The translations under genes were made by a program, and so were the position numbers. Below the pieces are notes generated by a model. It had not been told where the DNA came from. It searched no databases and saw only the letters and a program-made list of their open reading frames with translations. DNA of 64,000 nt from positions 6,811,001-6,875,000 of the forward strand of contig NC_087110.1 of NCBI RefSeq assembly GCF_963855985.1, in the 5' to 3' direction. The DNA is from Ostrinia nubilalis (lineage: Eukaryota > Arthropoda > Insecta > Lepidoptera > Crambidae). Positions 1 through 10,192 of this stretch are shown in pieces (position 1 is the first letter of the stretch; every line of letters starts with the position of its first letter).

Positions 1-551
1 ATATTTTATTAGATTATTAACGGTGGCTTTATTCCCAAACATACATCGACGTAATTTTTACATTATTAGTTGTTGCAATTCACGATGGCGAGTGAGCTTT
101 ACATGACGTGTGGTAGTTCGCTACTGTTCGTTTTTCAGAACTTTCTTTATGGTATGTACACGTACACACACAAGTAAACCTCACTCGCCTTTGTGAGTTG
201 CAACAACACAACAGCAGATAAAATTGGTCCTAAATATCGTTCTTACTCTGTTTACAGCCGTGTTGATCCGAGACACTTTGAATTATCCTACGTAATTGTT
301 TCGAGGCGTTTATGACAATCGCAGATCTAGAAGTTTGTTGTGTTTGACAAAGTTTGAGATAGGTTAGGTTGTTTTGAGTTGTTATCAACTCAGCTTTGGA
401 GCAAATTTATTTAGTATTTAGTACTTCAGGATACTGAAGTTAATGAATGATGCGATGTAAGTAAATTACGATAGCAGTTTAAAAAGTAAGTGCTTGTGTT
501 ATGGTTATTAAAATATAAGTGAATTTCATGAGGTACTTCAATAGTAAAATC

Positions 552-637
552 CCATCATCATTATCATTTCAGCCGAAAAACGTCTACCTACCACTGAACA
601 TAGGCCTCCCCAATGATTTCCACATCGCCTGGTTGAT
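552..637 (-). repeat. RTE LINE 3' end, CATCAT-type
   Basis: ATCATCATTATCATTTCAGCC, CACTGAACATAGGCCTCCCC and ATTTCCACATCGCCTGG are diagnostic of this family. About 85 bp remain. Confidence 0.7.
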
Positions 638-1187
638 ACATTTTAATAAAATCCCATAGATTTTACCAAAAAAATAACAAAATAAATGCTAAAAGCGCAC
701 TGTCATAAAACACATTCTGGTCCATTTAACAAAATAATCTTTGCCGAAACAAAGGTAGCACAATTAAGCCACGGATAAGCTATTTATTACTGTCACACAC
801 AAAAAGGTGGAAACGAAATTATACTGAATTCCCAACTGGATGTGAGAAGCGGAAAAATTTTAGTCCTTTGAGATTTTATTCGGATATTTATATTTTTATT
901 GCTCATTGCACACAATTATTGCACACAAGTGTGTGTTTGAAATTCAAATCCCAAATTCGAACGGATCGGAACACTGCAAACGGGATGTTATTATGAATGT
1001 TATAACTAATAAGTATTTAAAAATCACGTCGATGTATGTTTGGGATAAACTCTGAAATTACTTAACCGATTTTTATCCATAACTATCTGTTATTTGGTCC
1101 TACTTAAAAGATAGGATAGTTTTATCTGAATTATTGACCTCAATACGTATTTGTTATTGAAAATAAAAATTTAAAAAATAAATTAAT

Positions 1188-1250
1188 AAGGTATTTCTTC
1201 CGTCATTTCCCGCAGTTGATTTACCGAATTTCGCCAAGCCAGCTCTATAT
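1188..1250 (+). repeat. Fragment of the THAP-element intron region
   Basis: TATTTCTTCCGTCATTTCCCGCAG followed by ACCGAATTTCGCCAAGCCAGC resembles the post-exon region of copy 3, read on its minus strand (CCGAAGTTCGCCGAGCCAGC, near 58080). Neither end of the element is present. Confidence 0.5.
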
Positions 1251-1635
1251 TCTACCATTAGATTTTTACATTATCTCTGCCGAACATAGGACATACAATA
1301 TTTTCAGAACGAGCGGTACGAATTTCGCCGGACAGCTGCATATCAATAAAATTGAATAAAATAAATTATGCAAACAATCAATTAATTTAAAAGGAACAAA
1401 ATTGTAAATATTGCTAAACACCAAATTGTTCATTAACCTTATCAACGTCCTAAATTACACATAGCCCGTCGCAAAATCTTATTAGCATGATATAATTATG
1501 ACAAACTACCTAACAAGGCTTGGGAATCGTGTAATATGAAAACAGACCATAAAGCAATTTTGTAAGCACTATAAATGTGCTTATTAAAGTCTTGTGAATG
1601 GGAATTGTGAGTGAAAGATAGGAACATTATTTCTG

Positions 1636-1714
1636 TTTCGTTCGTTCGTTCGTTCGTTTCAGCCTAATGACGTCCACTGCTGGACAAAGGCCTCCTCCAA
1701 GGTTTTCCACAATA
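1636..1714 (-). repeat. RTE LINE 3' end, (GTTC)n tail
   Basis: (TTCG)n, then CAGCCTAATGACGTCCACTG and CTGGACAAAGGCCTCCTCC. The coding-side sequence lies to the right, so the element points to the minus strand and is strongly 5' truncated. Confidence 0.75.
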
Positions 1715-1855
1715 TTTCTGTTTACTACATTTGAATTATAAATTCGTGGAGTACTTTTTTATTAATCTGTCTTTTTTCGCTGTTAGCAATTGGCATAAAA
1801 TTTTACAGTCAACAACATACATTTTAATTTTAATTTAATTTAAAAGCGTCCAACG

Positions 1856-2049
1856 ATCAGTGGACTTAACTACCATGAGTTTACGTTAGGTGTGCTCGCT
1901 AGCGACTGCGTAAAAAAATGACATTTAAATGTATGACATATTGTGCAGCGCCCCTAGCGGCTACTTTCAAGAAATAAAATCTTCATCAGATTTTTTTGAC
2001 GTATTCGCTAGCGAGCTCACCTAACGTAAACTCATGGTAAGCACACTCT
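1856..2049. mobile_element. MITE family W, intact copy
   Basis: ACCATGAGTTTACGTTAGGTG at 1872 and CACCTAACGTAAACTCATGGT at 2018-2038 form inverted ends of over 30 bp including CTCGCTAGCGA. It is non-coding and gives the empty-site reference for the copy at 19111. Confidence 0.8.
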
Positions 2050-2061
2050 GTGGACTTAACT

Positions 2062-2180
2062 ACCATGAGTTTACGTTAGGTGTGCTCGCTAGCGACTGCG
2101 TAAAAAATGACATTAAATGTATGACAGTATACAATACATATATCGCCCCTAGCGGCTACTTTCAAGAACTTGGTAAGCAC
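2062..2180. mobile_element. MITE family W, second adjacent copy, right end deleted
   Basis: Begins with the same flank and end as its neighbour (GTGGACTTAACTACCATGAG). It runs to GGCTACTTTCAAGAA, then jumps to TTGGTAAGCACACT, the outer part of the right terminus. Confidence 0.7.
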
Positions 2181-2730
2181 ACTGGTGAAGGTCGCGGAAT
2201 GCACCTGGATGCGGGCAGCGCAGGACCGATCGCTGTAGGGGACATCTTTAAAAACCCCCACAGGTGGGGGCTGGCGGGGCGTTTGCCCGGGCCCATTCTT
2301 TGGAGGGCCGCTCTCGGTACTTCTCTGATCCCCGGCGGGCCGGGGGTCCTGTTATACCAGGGCCGCGAGGAGAAAACCTCTATAAAAAACAACTGGAGGA
2401 GGGGACTGGGGGTTCCCTCGAAGCCAGAGAGGCTTGCTCGTGAGCGAGCCTCTAGCTTGAGGCGGAGCTGCGGACGAATGTCCAACCAGGACAATAACTC
2501 GCGGCTCCGTTTCTTTGGGCTCTGGTGGAAACCGTCGGGTTTTAGTGGGTAGGCCCCGCCTTTAGTGGGTAGGTGGGGAGAGTCCCACATAACCCACTGG
2601 CCGTCCCCATAGACCAGTGGGTATGCGCAAAGCATTTCCCGACGAAAAAAAAAAAAAAAAAAAAAAAGGACCGATCGCTGTGATAGTCCGTGGAGAACGC
2701 TTTTTTCAGCAGGCTGTTAAAAACGAACAA
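2170..2730 (-). repeat. RTE LINE remnant split by the poly(A) element
   Basis: GGTGAAGGTCGCGGAATGCACC...CAGGACCGATCGCTGT, then after the insertion GATAGTCCGTGGAGAACGC...TTTTTTCAGCAGG. The order matches the intact RTE ends at 41681-41835 and 43596-43777. Confidence 0.65.
2237..2666 (+). mobile_element. Poly(A)-tailed GC-rich retroelement (R1-like LINE 3' end or SINE)
   Basis: A 430-bp GC-rich insert ending in an A-run (2645-2667). It is flanked by the 15-bp direct repeat AGGACCGATCGCTGT (2222-2236 and 2667-2681). Near its 3' end, TTTTAGTGGGTAGG, CCACATAACCCACTGGCCGT and CCAGTGGGTATGCG resemble 3' UTRs of lepidopteran R1-clade LINEs and the fragment at 6090-6172. It interrupts an RTE remnant that continues after the duplication. 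Long ORFs overlapping it on both strands are by-products of its GC content. Confidence 0.82.
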
Positions 2731-4488
2731 AGTTATGTCGTCGGAAAGTACCCACATGACTTTTTTGAAATAAGTAAGTAACGATATAGAGTATTCCATG
2801 TATTTTAATCTGGTAATTCAGAAGCTCCATAATAAGCTCTGCCTAAAAGTTCTGCAATAATTTTTCGGAAAATTTATAGGACTTTCCAACTACCGACCAA
2901 AAGTTAATTCATACTTTCAAAATGTAGCCATCAAGCTCGATTACGAGCTGTTTAGACGCATAATTGGGTACCTCCTAATGAGGGTAGGCAGAGTTTATGG
3001 TAATCAACAACTTCCGACCCTCCATCATGCGAGGATTTAACAGGTAATCTGTGAATACGGCCGCGGGGCTTAGTGTTGTTGAATTATCGACAGTTTTTGA
3101 CCAGGATTATCGACTGAAGTTCCAGGTATTAATTTTGAGGAATACTCGTAGTGTGTCAGGTTAGTACGAAAATACTTTGTGATTTTCCAAATTTGAATTA
3201 ACCTATTTGATCGGCCATAATTTTAATATTTATATTTATATATTATAAATAAGTTTCCTCCATATTTTTCGTTGTGCTTTACATAACTTACTTCTTTAGG
3301 CTGTTGCCTACTACGAATACTGCCTAAAGAAGATTTTAAATGACGACAGAAGACGATATTTTACCTACATATCTGTTAACTTGCCATAGCAAGAACAATT
3401 TTATTATTCTTTTCGTAGCAGGAAAACAAGTTTCTTGTTTATCTCTCTTTTCTTATTAATTAAAACATAACCACATTTACACTCTAACTTTTGAAGAAGA
3501 CCACATCCATTCACGAGCTATGTCGTAAATAGTATTTAATGAGCTTAGTACCACGTCGAAACTGTCTCATCTTTTAATTTATACATAGAAACTATTTATC
3601 GATTAACCATTATATCCAGTCAACACTAGTCACTAAGTTATAATCAGTCAGCATAACCTACAACCTAACTGCTGTTTGATAGAGCTTTTAGCTTATCTTA
3701 ATAGTCACAGAACAGTAAATCTGAGTAGAGCTATTCCAGAACAACATAAATTGATAGTAAACCTACTAGTGATAAGGTTTAATTTGTCAGCTGTTAAAAT
3801 ATGGTAAAATAGCTGACACGGCGAACTTCGTACCACCTATGTACTTTTTTTGTTTCTTTTAGAAATAATGTAGAATTCTAATGGTGAAAGACAAACAAAC
3901 AAATCTTTCCTCTTTAATTTGAACGTGGACAAAACATTATTCTTTTTGTCGTGTTTGAATTCAAGTTGCTAGAGGCATTGAAATTATGAACACATCAATA
4001 TTACAAACATTTTATCTTGGATCTATCGAATGAGTTGTCGTCACAACACTAGCGACCTTTAGTTCAGACTCGACTGTTTTATAAAAACACCAGCCTCTCA
4101 ACAGTCAATTGTATTTATAAATATCTTTAATAATATAATTTCTTCTGCCTTATTGTTCGAACAGAATCAGAAACGGCTTCCGCATTTCATTCACAGTTAT
4201 TTGTTAACCGGGTCTAATATAACTTTGCTTCAAAAGACTGGTAAATAAAAAGTGTTCAGCGTTACGAGCAGATTTATATCACCCTCCCTTGAACCCGCAC
4301 TTTGAACCGAGGATTATTACCGGGGATATAATAAAAGTTGGAATTATACTTTTTAGTATATCCCACTTTGAATGGAGAGGTTAGGGCCGGTGCAGACCTG
4401 GCGAGACGCAGCGAAAAGACCAAAAGTAATTTAAATAAGGACCTAGTTTTATGTCATAAGGCTGAAAATGACATGCCAAAGCTACTTA
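2731..4488. other. No gene recognised
   Basis: AT-rich sequence containing only the repeat at 3825-3925. The 67-codon frame at 4338-4541 runs into a MITE and is not credible. Confidence 0.4.
3825..3925 (+). repeat. Dispersed repeat, second copy
   Basis: GACACGGCGAACTTCGTACC and CAAACAAACAAATCTTTCC match the layout at 12703-12914. Confidence 0.4.
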
Positions 4489-4626
4489 CGCCCGTATTTA
4501 CAAACATTACTATCAGGTCTCACAGCGCGCGTGAACGATAGTGACTCACGAATCAATCACAAAGCTCTATTCAACACTGTGCGTTCGATTTGCTGCTTCA
4601 CTTAAGCAAGCATCGTTTGTGAATTT
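4489..4626. mobile_element. MITE family Y, copy
   Basis: GCCCGTATTTACAAACATTAC at the left, GCATCGTTTGTGAAT at the right. The right terminus is damaged after GTGAAT. Confidence 0.7.
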
Positions 4627-5290
4627 TCTATACAGGAGTTGCAGTGGGAAATAGAGGTGGGATTAGTTCCTGTATGCCAAAGTTAGCAAACGGCTTTCAA
4701 GCGCTGTCAAGCTGCTACAACTTTTGGCGGCGCCTCACAACGTTTTGCGGCTCTACCCGGTAAGGTGCACTTGCTGACGGCTCCGCATGGATGCTCTGGA
4801 CGGTTCTTAGTCCAGTCCAAGCGGAGAGGAGAGGAGACAAGAGGAGATGTGATGGTAACCAATCCGATTTCTGAACAGAACCTGAGCCGAGAGGTGATGT
4901 AGAAATAACGAAATCTAAATGGTTAGATAACACTCTTCTCCTCCCGCCTTCTTTCCGCTTTGGTGAAAACCGATGTTTTGAGTTAAACACCTCTCCGGTT
5001 TTTATGAAACACGATCTGATTGGTCAATAAAAACAAAGCGGTTTTCATGAGATTCCAAGAGTATCTCTCCAAGTGTCAAGAAGAGAGTCTCTCTTCGCAT
5101 CTTCTCTGCGCTTTGGCACGAATTGGGCCTTAGGGACGCTTGGAATGTTTTGAAAACCGTTTTGTCGTTGCTCGCCTGATCTGCACTGGCCCTTAAGACA
5201 CCTAAACTTAGTGCCCGGATGTAAGTGAGACATTGTAAGCTTTGTAGCTTTGCGAATCAACGGATGCTGAGCGGACGGTATGTAAAAAAG
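4627..5290. other. GC-richer non-coding block, possible MITE
   Basis: CTTAGTCCAGTCCAAGCGGAG with GGAGAGGAGAC near 4806-4840 and CTTTGGCACGAATTGGGCC near 5112-5130 could be damaged inverted ends; AACCAATCCG and GATTGGTCAA also face each other. Antisense frames of 71-91 codons here have no motif. Confidence 0.35.
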
Positions 5291-6029
5291 CTTTCGATGG
5301 AGTTGGAAGCTTGGAAGTTGGAGAGTGATTCTAAATTAATTTTCAAATAATCTTTATTGCCAGCGATTTCCGTAGACCTTTATGAACTTTCAGATCGAAG
5401 TTACTTCGATTTTAATTTATGCATAGATTGAATTTAAAGCATTGTTTTATAAAACTTAATTGTATGTATTTAAACTTAAAATATGGAAATAAAAAGTAAG
5501 TGCGCGTACCTACAAATATCAAATTAGATTATATTTCTTTTTTAAGAAAAAACGCCAAGTAATTGGTCAAATTAAATCAACGGCTGAAAATAATCATGTG
5601 TTAGTGGAAAAATCAAACACCAAACTTTTGCTGTATTTCAATACGATTGAATGTGTGTTGTTTTATTATTTCCACGTTTTTATCACGTTGTTAGTAAAAC
5701 CCTAACGATAAAAAAAACTAACTAAAATATCTAGAGCCTGCAAAACGTATGAAACGTTTACAAACTGTTATAAACCCGAACCTGTAACTAATGCTTTATC
5801 TAGCAGATAAACAAATCGTTACCGATCTGATTGTTGGACAATATTTGGGTAAGGGTCGGGCAAAATGCAAATGATCCGGTCCATTGTGAGCCGACGTATG
5901 GATATCTCTCATAATACTATTGTTGGAGTGGTGAGGACACTGTGTGAATATAAGCGACATTATTTTAAAGAATAAAAGGTTTATATGGCACCAAATCACA
6001 TAAAGAGAACTTCATTGTTCCAGCCACTG
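5291..6029. other. No gene recognised
   Basis: AT-rich sequence with no motif or repeat that I can identify. Confidence 0.4.
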
Positions 6030-6172
6030 CTAAATATAGTCGTTTCTAGTACCCAAGGCGCCGACCACTATTTGGCTGAGGTAATACCCCAGGTTTTTAG
6101 TGGGTTCGAGCTCCACATAACCTGCCGTTCCCCGGCGGTAGGTATGGATAGGCCATTTTCCTGGGAAAAAAA
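6030..6172 (+). repeat. R1-like LINE 3' UTR fragment with short A tail
   Basis: GGTTTTTAGTGGGTTCGAGC, CTGCCGTTCCCCGGCGGTAG, then a short A-run at about 6166-6172. This is the same layout as the 3' end of the element at 2237-2666. Confidence 0.6.
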
Positions 6173-6179
6173 GCTTGCC

Positions 6180-6310
6180 TCAATGATTTCCAGATTGGCC
6201 AACGCCTTCCTGCAACTTTTATAATGTCATCTCTCCACCTTGTGTTGTAGGTAGACGTACCAGACTGCATATTAGGAGTTTAATGCAGCTATCATCATCA
6301 TCTTCAGGTC
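6180..6310 (-). repeat. RTE LINE remnant
   Basis: CCTCAATGATTTCCAGATTGG, CCAACGCCTTCCTGCAAC and CCACCTTGTGTTGTAGG resemble the GATTTCC...GCGCCTTCCTGC...CCACCTTGTGGG order of other RTE ends. A CATCATCATC stretch follows at 6294. Confidence 0.5.
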
Positions 6311-6466
6311 CTTTAACCCTTTAACTGGTATAGAGAAAAATATTTTTCAGTAGCTTTGAACCTTATGTTTTCTCAATAAGGTTCAAAATATGGTGGCAAC
6401 AATTCTGCCACTACTAGATAAAGGCTTAAGTCTCCACTGTTGGAGGAAGACCCTCTCTAATTTCTT

Positions 6467-6562
6467 TTTAACCAAATGCCGTCCACTGCTGGACAAAATC
6501 TTGAGCGATCTACACTTCTTTTTCCGGTCCGTGGCCGCTACCCGAGAACTTTTCTGCTTAAT
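6467..6562 (-). repeat. Degenerate RTE LINE fragment
   Basis: CCAAATGCCGTCCACTGCTGG and CCGCTACCCGAGAACTTTTC are kept from the (GTTC)n RTE subfamily; the middle part is deleted. Confidence 0.55.
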
Positions 6563-6802
6563 TTGGTGGTGGATAAACATGGCTACGTGACAAGTACTTA
6601 GAATTTAATACACAGCTCACCTGAATCACACTTTGTGATAAAGAACATCTAGCGAATCTCTGTCACATGACCTAAGCCATAAAGCTCAATTTCAAACTTC
6701 ACAAAGTCATCACACATTCGCTTAAAAGCATAAAAGTGTAAGATTTAAACTAGAATTACCCGCTTACCTCACAAAGTTGCAGCCTTCTGACACCTAATTT
6801 TA

Positions 6803-7175
6803 GGGCTTGTTTCCACGGAGATATCCCGTTTTGTCCAGGAACTGATTTTTTTAAGGTTCACAAGAACATCCCGTTTGCAGTGTCGAAAAAAAAATCCTTC
6901 GACCGATAATTCGAATTTCAAACACACATGAACGCGCAGTGTAGGACGTCCGCTCACAAGATGGACTTACGACCTCATAAAGGTAGAAGGAAGGCACTGG
7001 ATGCAGGTCGCTACCAACCGGTCGTTATGGAAATCATTGGGGTAGGCCTATGTTCAGCAGTGGACGTCCTGTGGCTGAAATAATGATGATGTACGAGTAT
7101 AATTACGTTCACAAGGGGATCCAGTAAAGAAGGATCCAAACTGGATTGCCGTGGGAACGGGACTTAAGATTAAAC
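6803..7175. mobile_element. MITE of the CCCGTTTGCAG family, split by an RTE end
   Basis: Left part 6803-6940 (GGCTTGTTTCCACGGAGATA, CATCCCGTTTGCAGTGTCG, AATTCGAATTTCAAACACAC) and right part about 7104-7172 (GGATCCAAACTGGATTGCCG, GGGAACGGGACTTAAG). The RTE end at 6941-7091 lies between them. Other copies: 930-990, 18232-18752 (also RTE-split), 45294-45549 and 48291-48421. Confidence 0.65.
6941..7091 (+). repeat. RTE LINE 3' end, (ATGATG) tail
   Basis: GTAGGACGTCCGCTCACAAG, GGCACTGGATGCAGGTCGC, CATTGGGGTAGGCCTATG and GTGGCTGAAATAATGATGATG. Plus-strand orientation, inserted in a MITE. Confidence 0.75.
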
Positions 7176-7221
7176 CAACCTCACAAAGTTGTAGCCTTTC
7201 CTTTTGACACCTAATTTTACT

Positions 7222-8296
7222 TTTGAACTCGCCCTCTCTCACTATGACGTCACCTTATTTTTCGCATATAAATTAAGTTATAACTCAGCTAGTATCCAGG
7301 TCAAGTGACACTAAATCATTTGTTATGGGTACCCACATTACGAATGTCCACAGCGGCTCTTTGAAATTATTAACGAAATAGCAATCTAAATTGTCTGTGC
7401 GAATTTGTGAAGTAGTTTGTTAATTTTGTGACGTTCGATAATGGTATTCGTAGTTTATGGGTTATACATGGTGGAAATTATAGAACGAGAACCAATTAAA
7501 CCTTGTTGAGTGTAATTTTATTCCTAGTAGAGACAATTAAGAGATATAGAGATAAAAAACAAGTTATAATATCATCATTTTCACGATATGATTTTTTTAT
7601 GGCATGATTTTCGGCTTAAGGACCTATTTTTAGGGTCCTATGTTTTAGTCTTTATAATTTATGATCCCGAAAAAATCTCTGAACCATAAACTATCTTTAT
7701 GACAAAGATCAAATCGGTTCATCGGTTTGAGAGTGAAAATATAAGACAAAAATCCGTGTTAAATGTAATTAAAATCCAGATAATATTAGAATCAAGTATT
7801 TACGAAAACAACAGTTCGCTTGTAATTTCAGATAATGATTTATCTGATGATTTAACTATTTATCTAGGAGTCTCAATTATTATTGCTAACTGAAATTGGG
7901 GACAATTTTCTAAACTCGCAAATTAAACAAAAACACTGAAAAACAAACGTTTTTCATTCCATAAATCGAGCTAGTGGTTTCTGAACAATGTGTAAATTCT
8001 CTCTAAATGGCCGTTACACCCTGTATGTTTCAATTAAAAAAACATCTACCGTCCAATAACCGCGGCGCGCACTAATTCCATTAGTGCATCAATGTTGCCA
8101 ATGAAAGATTACTCTAAAATCGGCCAAGTGTGTTCTGCAACTAGTTTTTATAGTTCTGCATAGTATTAATATATCGTAATAGAGGAGTTTTACCATGTCC
8201 TAGGGCTTTTTCAAATTAGACTAACAATCTCTACATTTGACAAAGGCAGTCAAAATAAATGTGGCTTGGCCGTTTAGTTGCTACAAGTATACCTAT
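7222..8296. other. No gene recognised
   Basis: AT-rich sequence. The 64-codon frame at 7699-7893 is low-complexity in composition and unsupported. Confidence 0.4.
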
Positions 8297-8540
8297 CATC
8301 ATCATCATCATTTTTAGCCATAAGACGTCCACTGCTGAATATAGGCCTCCCCCAATGATTTCTACAATGGCCGGTTGGTGGTGGCCTGCGTCCAGCGCCT
8401 TCCCGCTACCTTTATGATGTCGTCGGTCCACCTACGTAAGTACGTCCTACGCTGAGCTTTCCGGTACAAGGCCTCCACTCCAGAATCTTGCTGCCCCATC
8501 GGCCGTCGGTTCTGCGTACTCTTGCCCTGCCCATTGCCAG
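8297..8540 (-). repeat. RTE LINE 3' end, about 240 bp
   Basis: Starts with a (CAT)n tail and TTAGCCATAAGACGTCCACTG, continues through CCAGCGCCTTCCCGCTACC and CTTGCTGCCCCATCGGCCG to TTGCCCTGCCCATTGCCAG. This covers the last part of the RTE reading frame in degenerate form. Confidence 0.75.
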
Positions 8541-8621
8541 TATACCTATAGAAAGAAAAGTATGAACAGTGAATAAATATTTAATTTTACGCCCATGTGA
8601 CGATAGCGAAACGGCCGTGCC

Positions 8622-9149
8622 TCATACACTCGGCATCAAATAAATCGCACCTCCCGCGACAAGCACTTATCAAACGTATGCATCCCCACTTCCCACCAAC
8701 GTTGGTACCATTTGAAAGCCTAGTTCTAAACTTCATTTCATTAAAGGAAACGTTTTTACCCCAAAAATGTGTCTTTACAAGGATCCAGAGTCACTTCTTC
8801 AAAAAATAGGTAGTTACGCTATAGCCATTTTTTATGACTATAAAACTTTTAAGTTGGGATTAATCGCTATCCATTTGTTAAAGAGGACACGTGAGATCTT
8901 TATTTGGTTTTATAACCATAAAAATTGGTCTAATTGATCCCAGAGGTGAGCCCAAAGTGAGGTCTATTTTCAAGTCACATTTATGGTATGTTAATCATTT
9001 ATTTAGAAATAAAATGTATTTTTCTTTAAGGATATTTATTGGGCTTTCAAATAACACCAATATTGTTGGGGTACCATGATTGTGTCAGAAGAAAATCTTT
9101 AAAGTTCGCGTCGCGGAAGGTGCGGTTTATTTGATGTTGAGTGTATTTT
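8622..9149. mobile_element. About 530-bp MITE (family X), copy 1
   Basis: Inverted ends: ATACACTCGGCATCAAATAA at the left and TTATTTGATGTTGAGTGTAT at the right. Internally inverted CGCACC...CGCGACAAG/CGTCGCGGAAGGTGCG and TTGGTACCATTTGAAAGCC/GGGCTTTCAAATAACACCAA. Copies also at 34513-35141 and 49521-50027. No coding capacity. Confidence 0.75.
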
Positions 9150-10010
9150 GACTAATATGTAGGATATGTTTAGTTAGGGCTAGGTCGTATAAAGTTAAAA
9201 GCTTGGCTTAACTTTTTCACAATGCGAGCCAATTTACTCTGGTCTTGCCAACATTTATATGAAAATATTTTTGTGGTACCTACATTTTCCCCTTTGCGGT
9301 CCTGCAAAGGACGACTACCGTCCTGCTCAAAACGTCTTATTTGAAAGAGCACTTTTGTACAAAATAACCATGAAGCTACATATTTGTATTAAACGCCCAA
9401 ATAACTACCCATAATAACTAAACAATTACATTTTGGTATACGACGACGATTGGCATCTGGATCAAAAACGCATTATTTAATACAGTTCTTAAGTACAAAA
9501 TTACCAAAACCATTTGTATTAAACGCCCAAACGACAAGCCGTAACCTACATTAGGCACACTAAAAGAACCATTAAAAATTTCCATCTGATGAAATAAGGA
9601 ACTCTAACTGCACTCGAAACCCATTAAGGTAATGTCTTCATTGCAAAGGCATCACTTTATTGGTGGTTGTAAATGAAATGCACTTTTGCGATTCTCTTTT
9701 GACGCTCCGCAGAATTCCGCAGGATTTTTTAAGCTTACCACTGAGGACTTTGATCCTCTTTGCGATTGGTTCTAGTATTTGACTTATGAAATGCTTTTCT
9801 CGGGTATTACGACATTTTCTGTTGAAAAGACTTATGATATTAATCTTGCTTGCGGCTTTAAGACTGTTTTTAGTATGTTAGATTCGCTTTTGATTTTATT
9901 TTCTTGCTTTATGTCGTTATTAAAACATACGACGCTGTGGAGTGTGTGTATGAAAAGAAACGAAAATGAAGGAAAGTTGTTGTATAACTTTCATGATACA
10001 ATTTCATAGT
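9150..10010. other. No recognisable feature
   Basis: AT-rich non-coding sequence between MITE X and the MITE at 10011. Short open frames (up to 76 codons) have no start context, motif or splice signals that I could support. Confidence 0.5.
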
Positions 10011-10192
10011 TACGGTCGTATTCACAAACATTACTATGTGTAGTCTAAGATGTATTTATAGTTATGTCACTGTCTGTAGTGCGCGTGGATGCACAGGGTG
10101 ACACACGAACCAATCACAGAGCTCTGCGTTCAACGCTGTGCGTCCGATTTGCTGCTTCACTAAGCAAGCATCGTTTGTGAATACGGGCGTAA
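10011..10192. mobile_element. MITE family Y (GCCCGTATTCACAAAC ends), copy
   Basis: Left end GGTCGTATTCACAAACATTAC and right end GCATCGTTTGTGAATACGGGC are inverted. The body shares CACACGAACCAATCACAGAG and TTTGCTGCTTCACT with copies at 4489-4626, 11754-11898, 19842-20123 and 22709-22856. Confidence 0.75.

Noticed and set aside
2034..2635. Open frames of 172 and 157 codons on the two strands
   Set aside because: They cross boundaries of a MITE, an RTE remnant and the GC-rich retroelement, so they cannot be real genes.
4715..5260. Antisense frames of 91 and 71 codons in a GC-richer block
   Set aside because: No domain, no codon pattern and overlap with possible MITE ends.
8297..8320. Simple (CAT)n microsatellites as independent features (also at 13837, 14545, 16310, 19720)
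   Set aside because: Each is attached to an RTE 3' end and is its tail.
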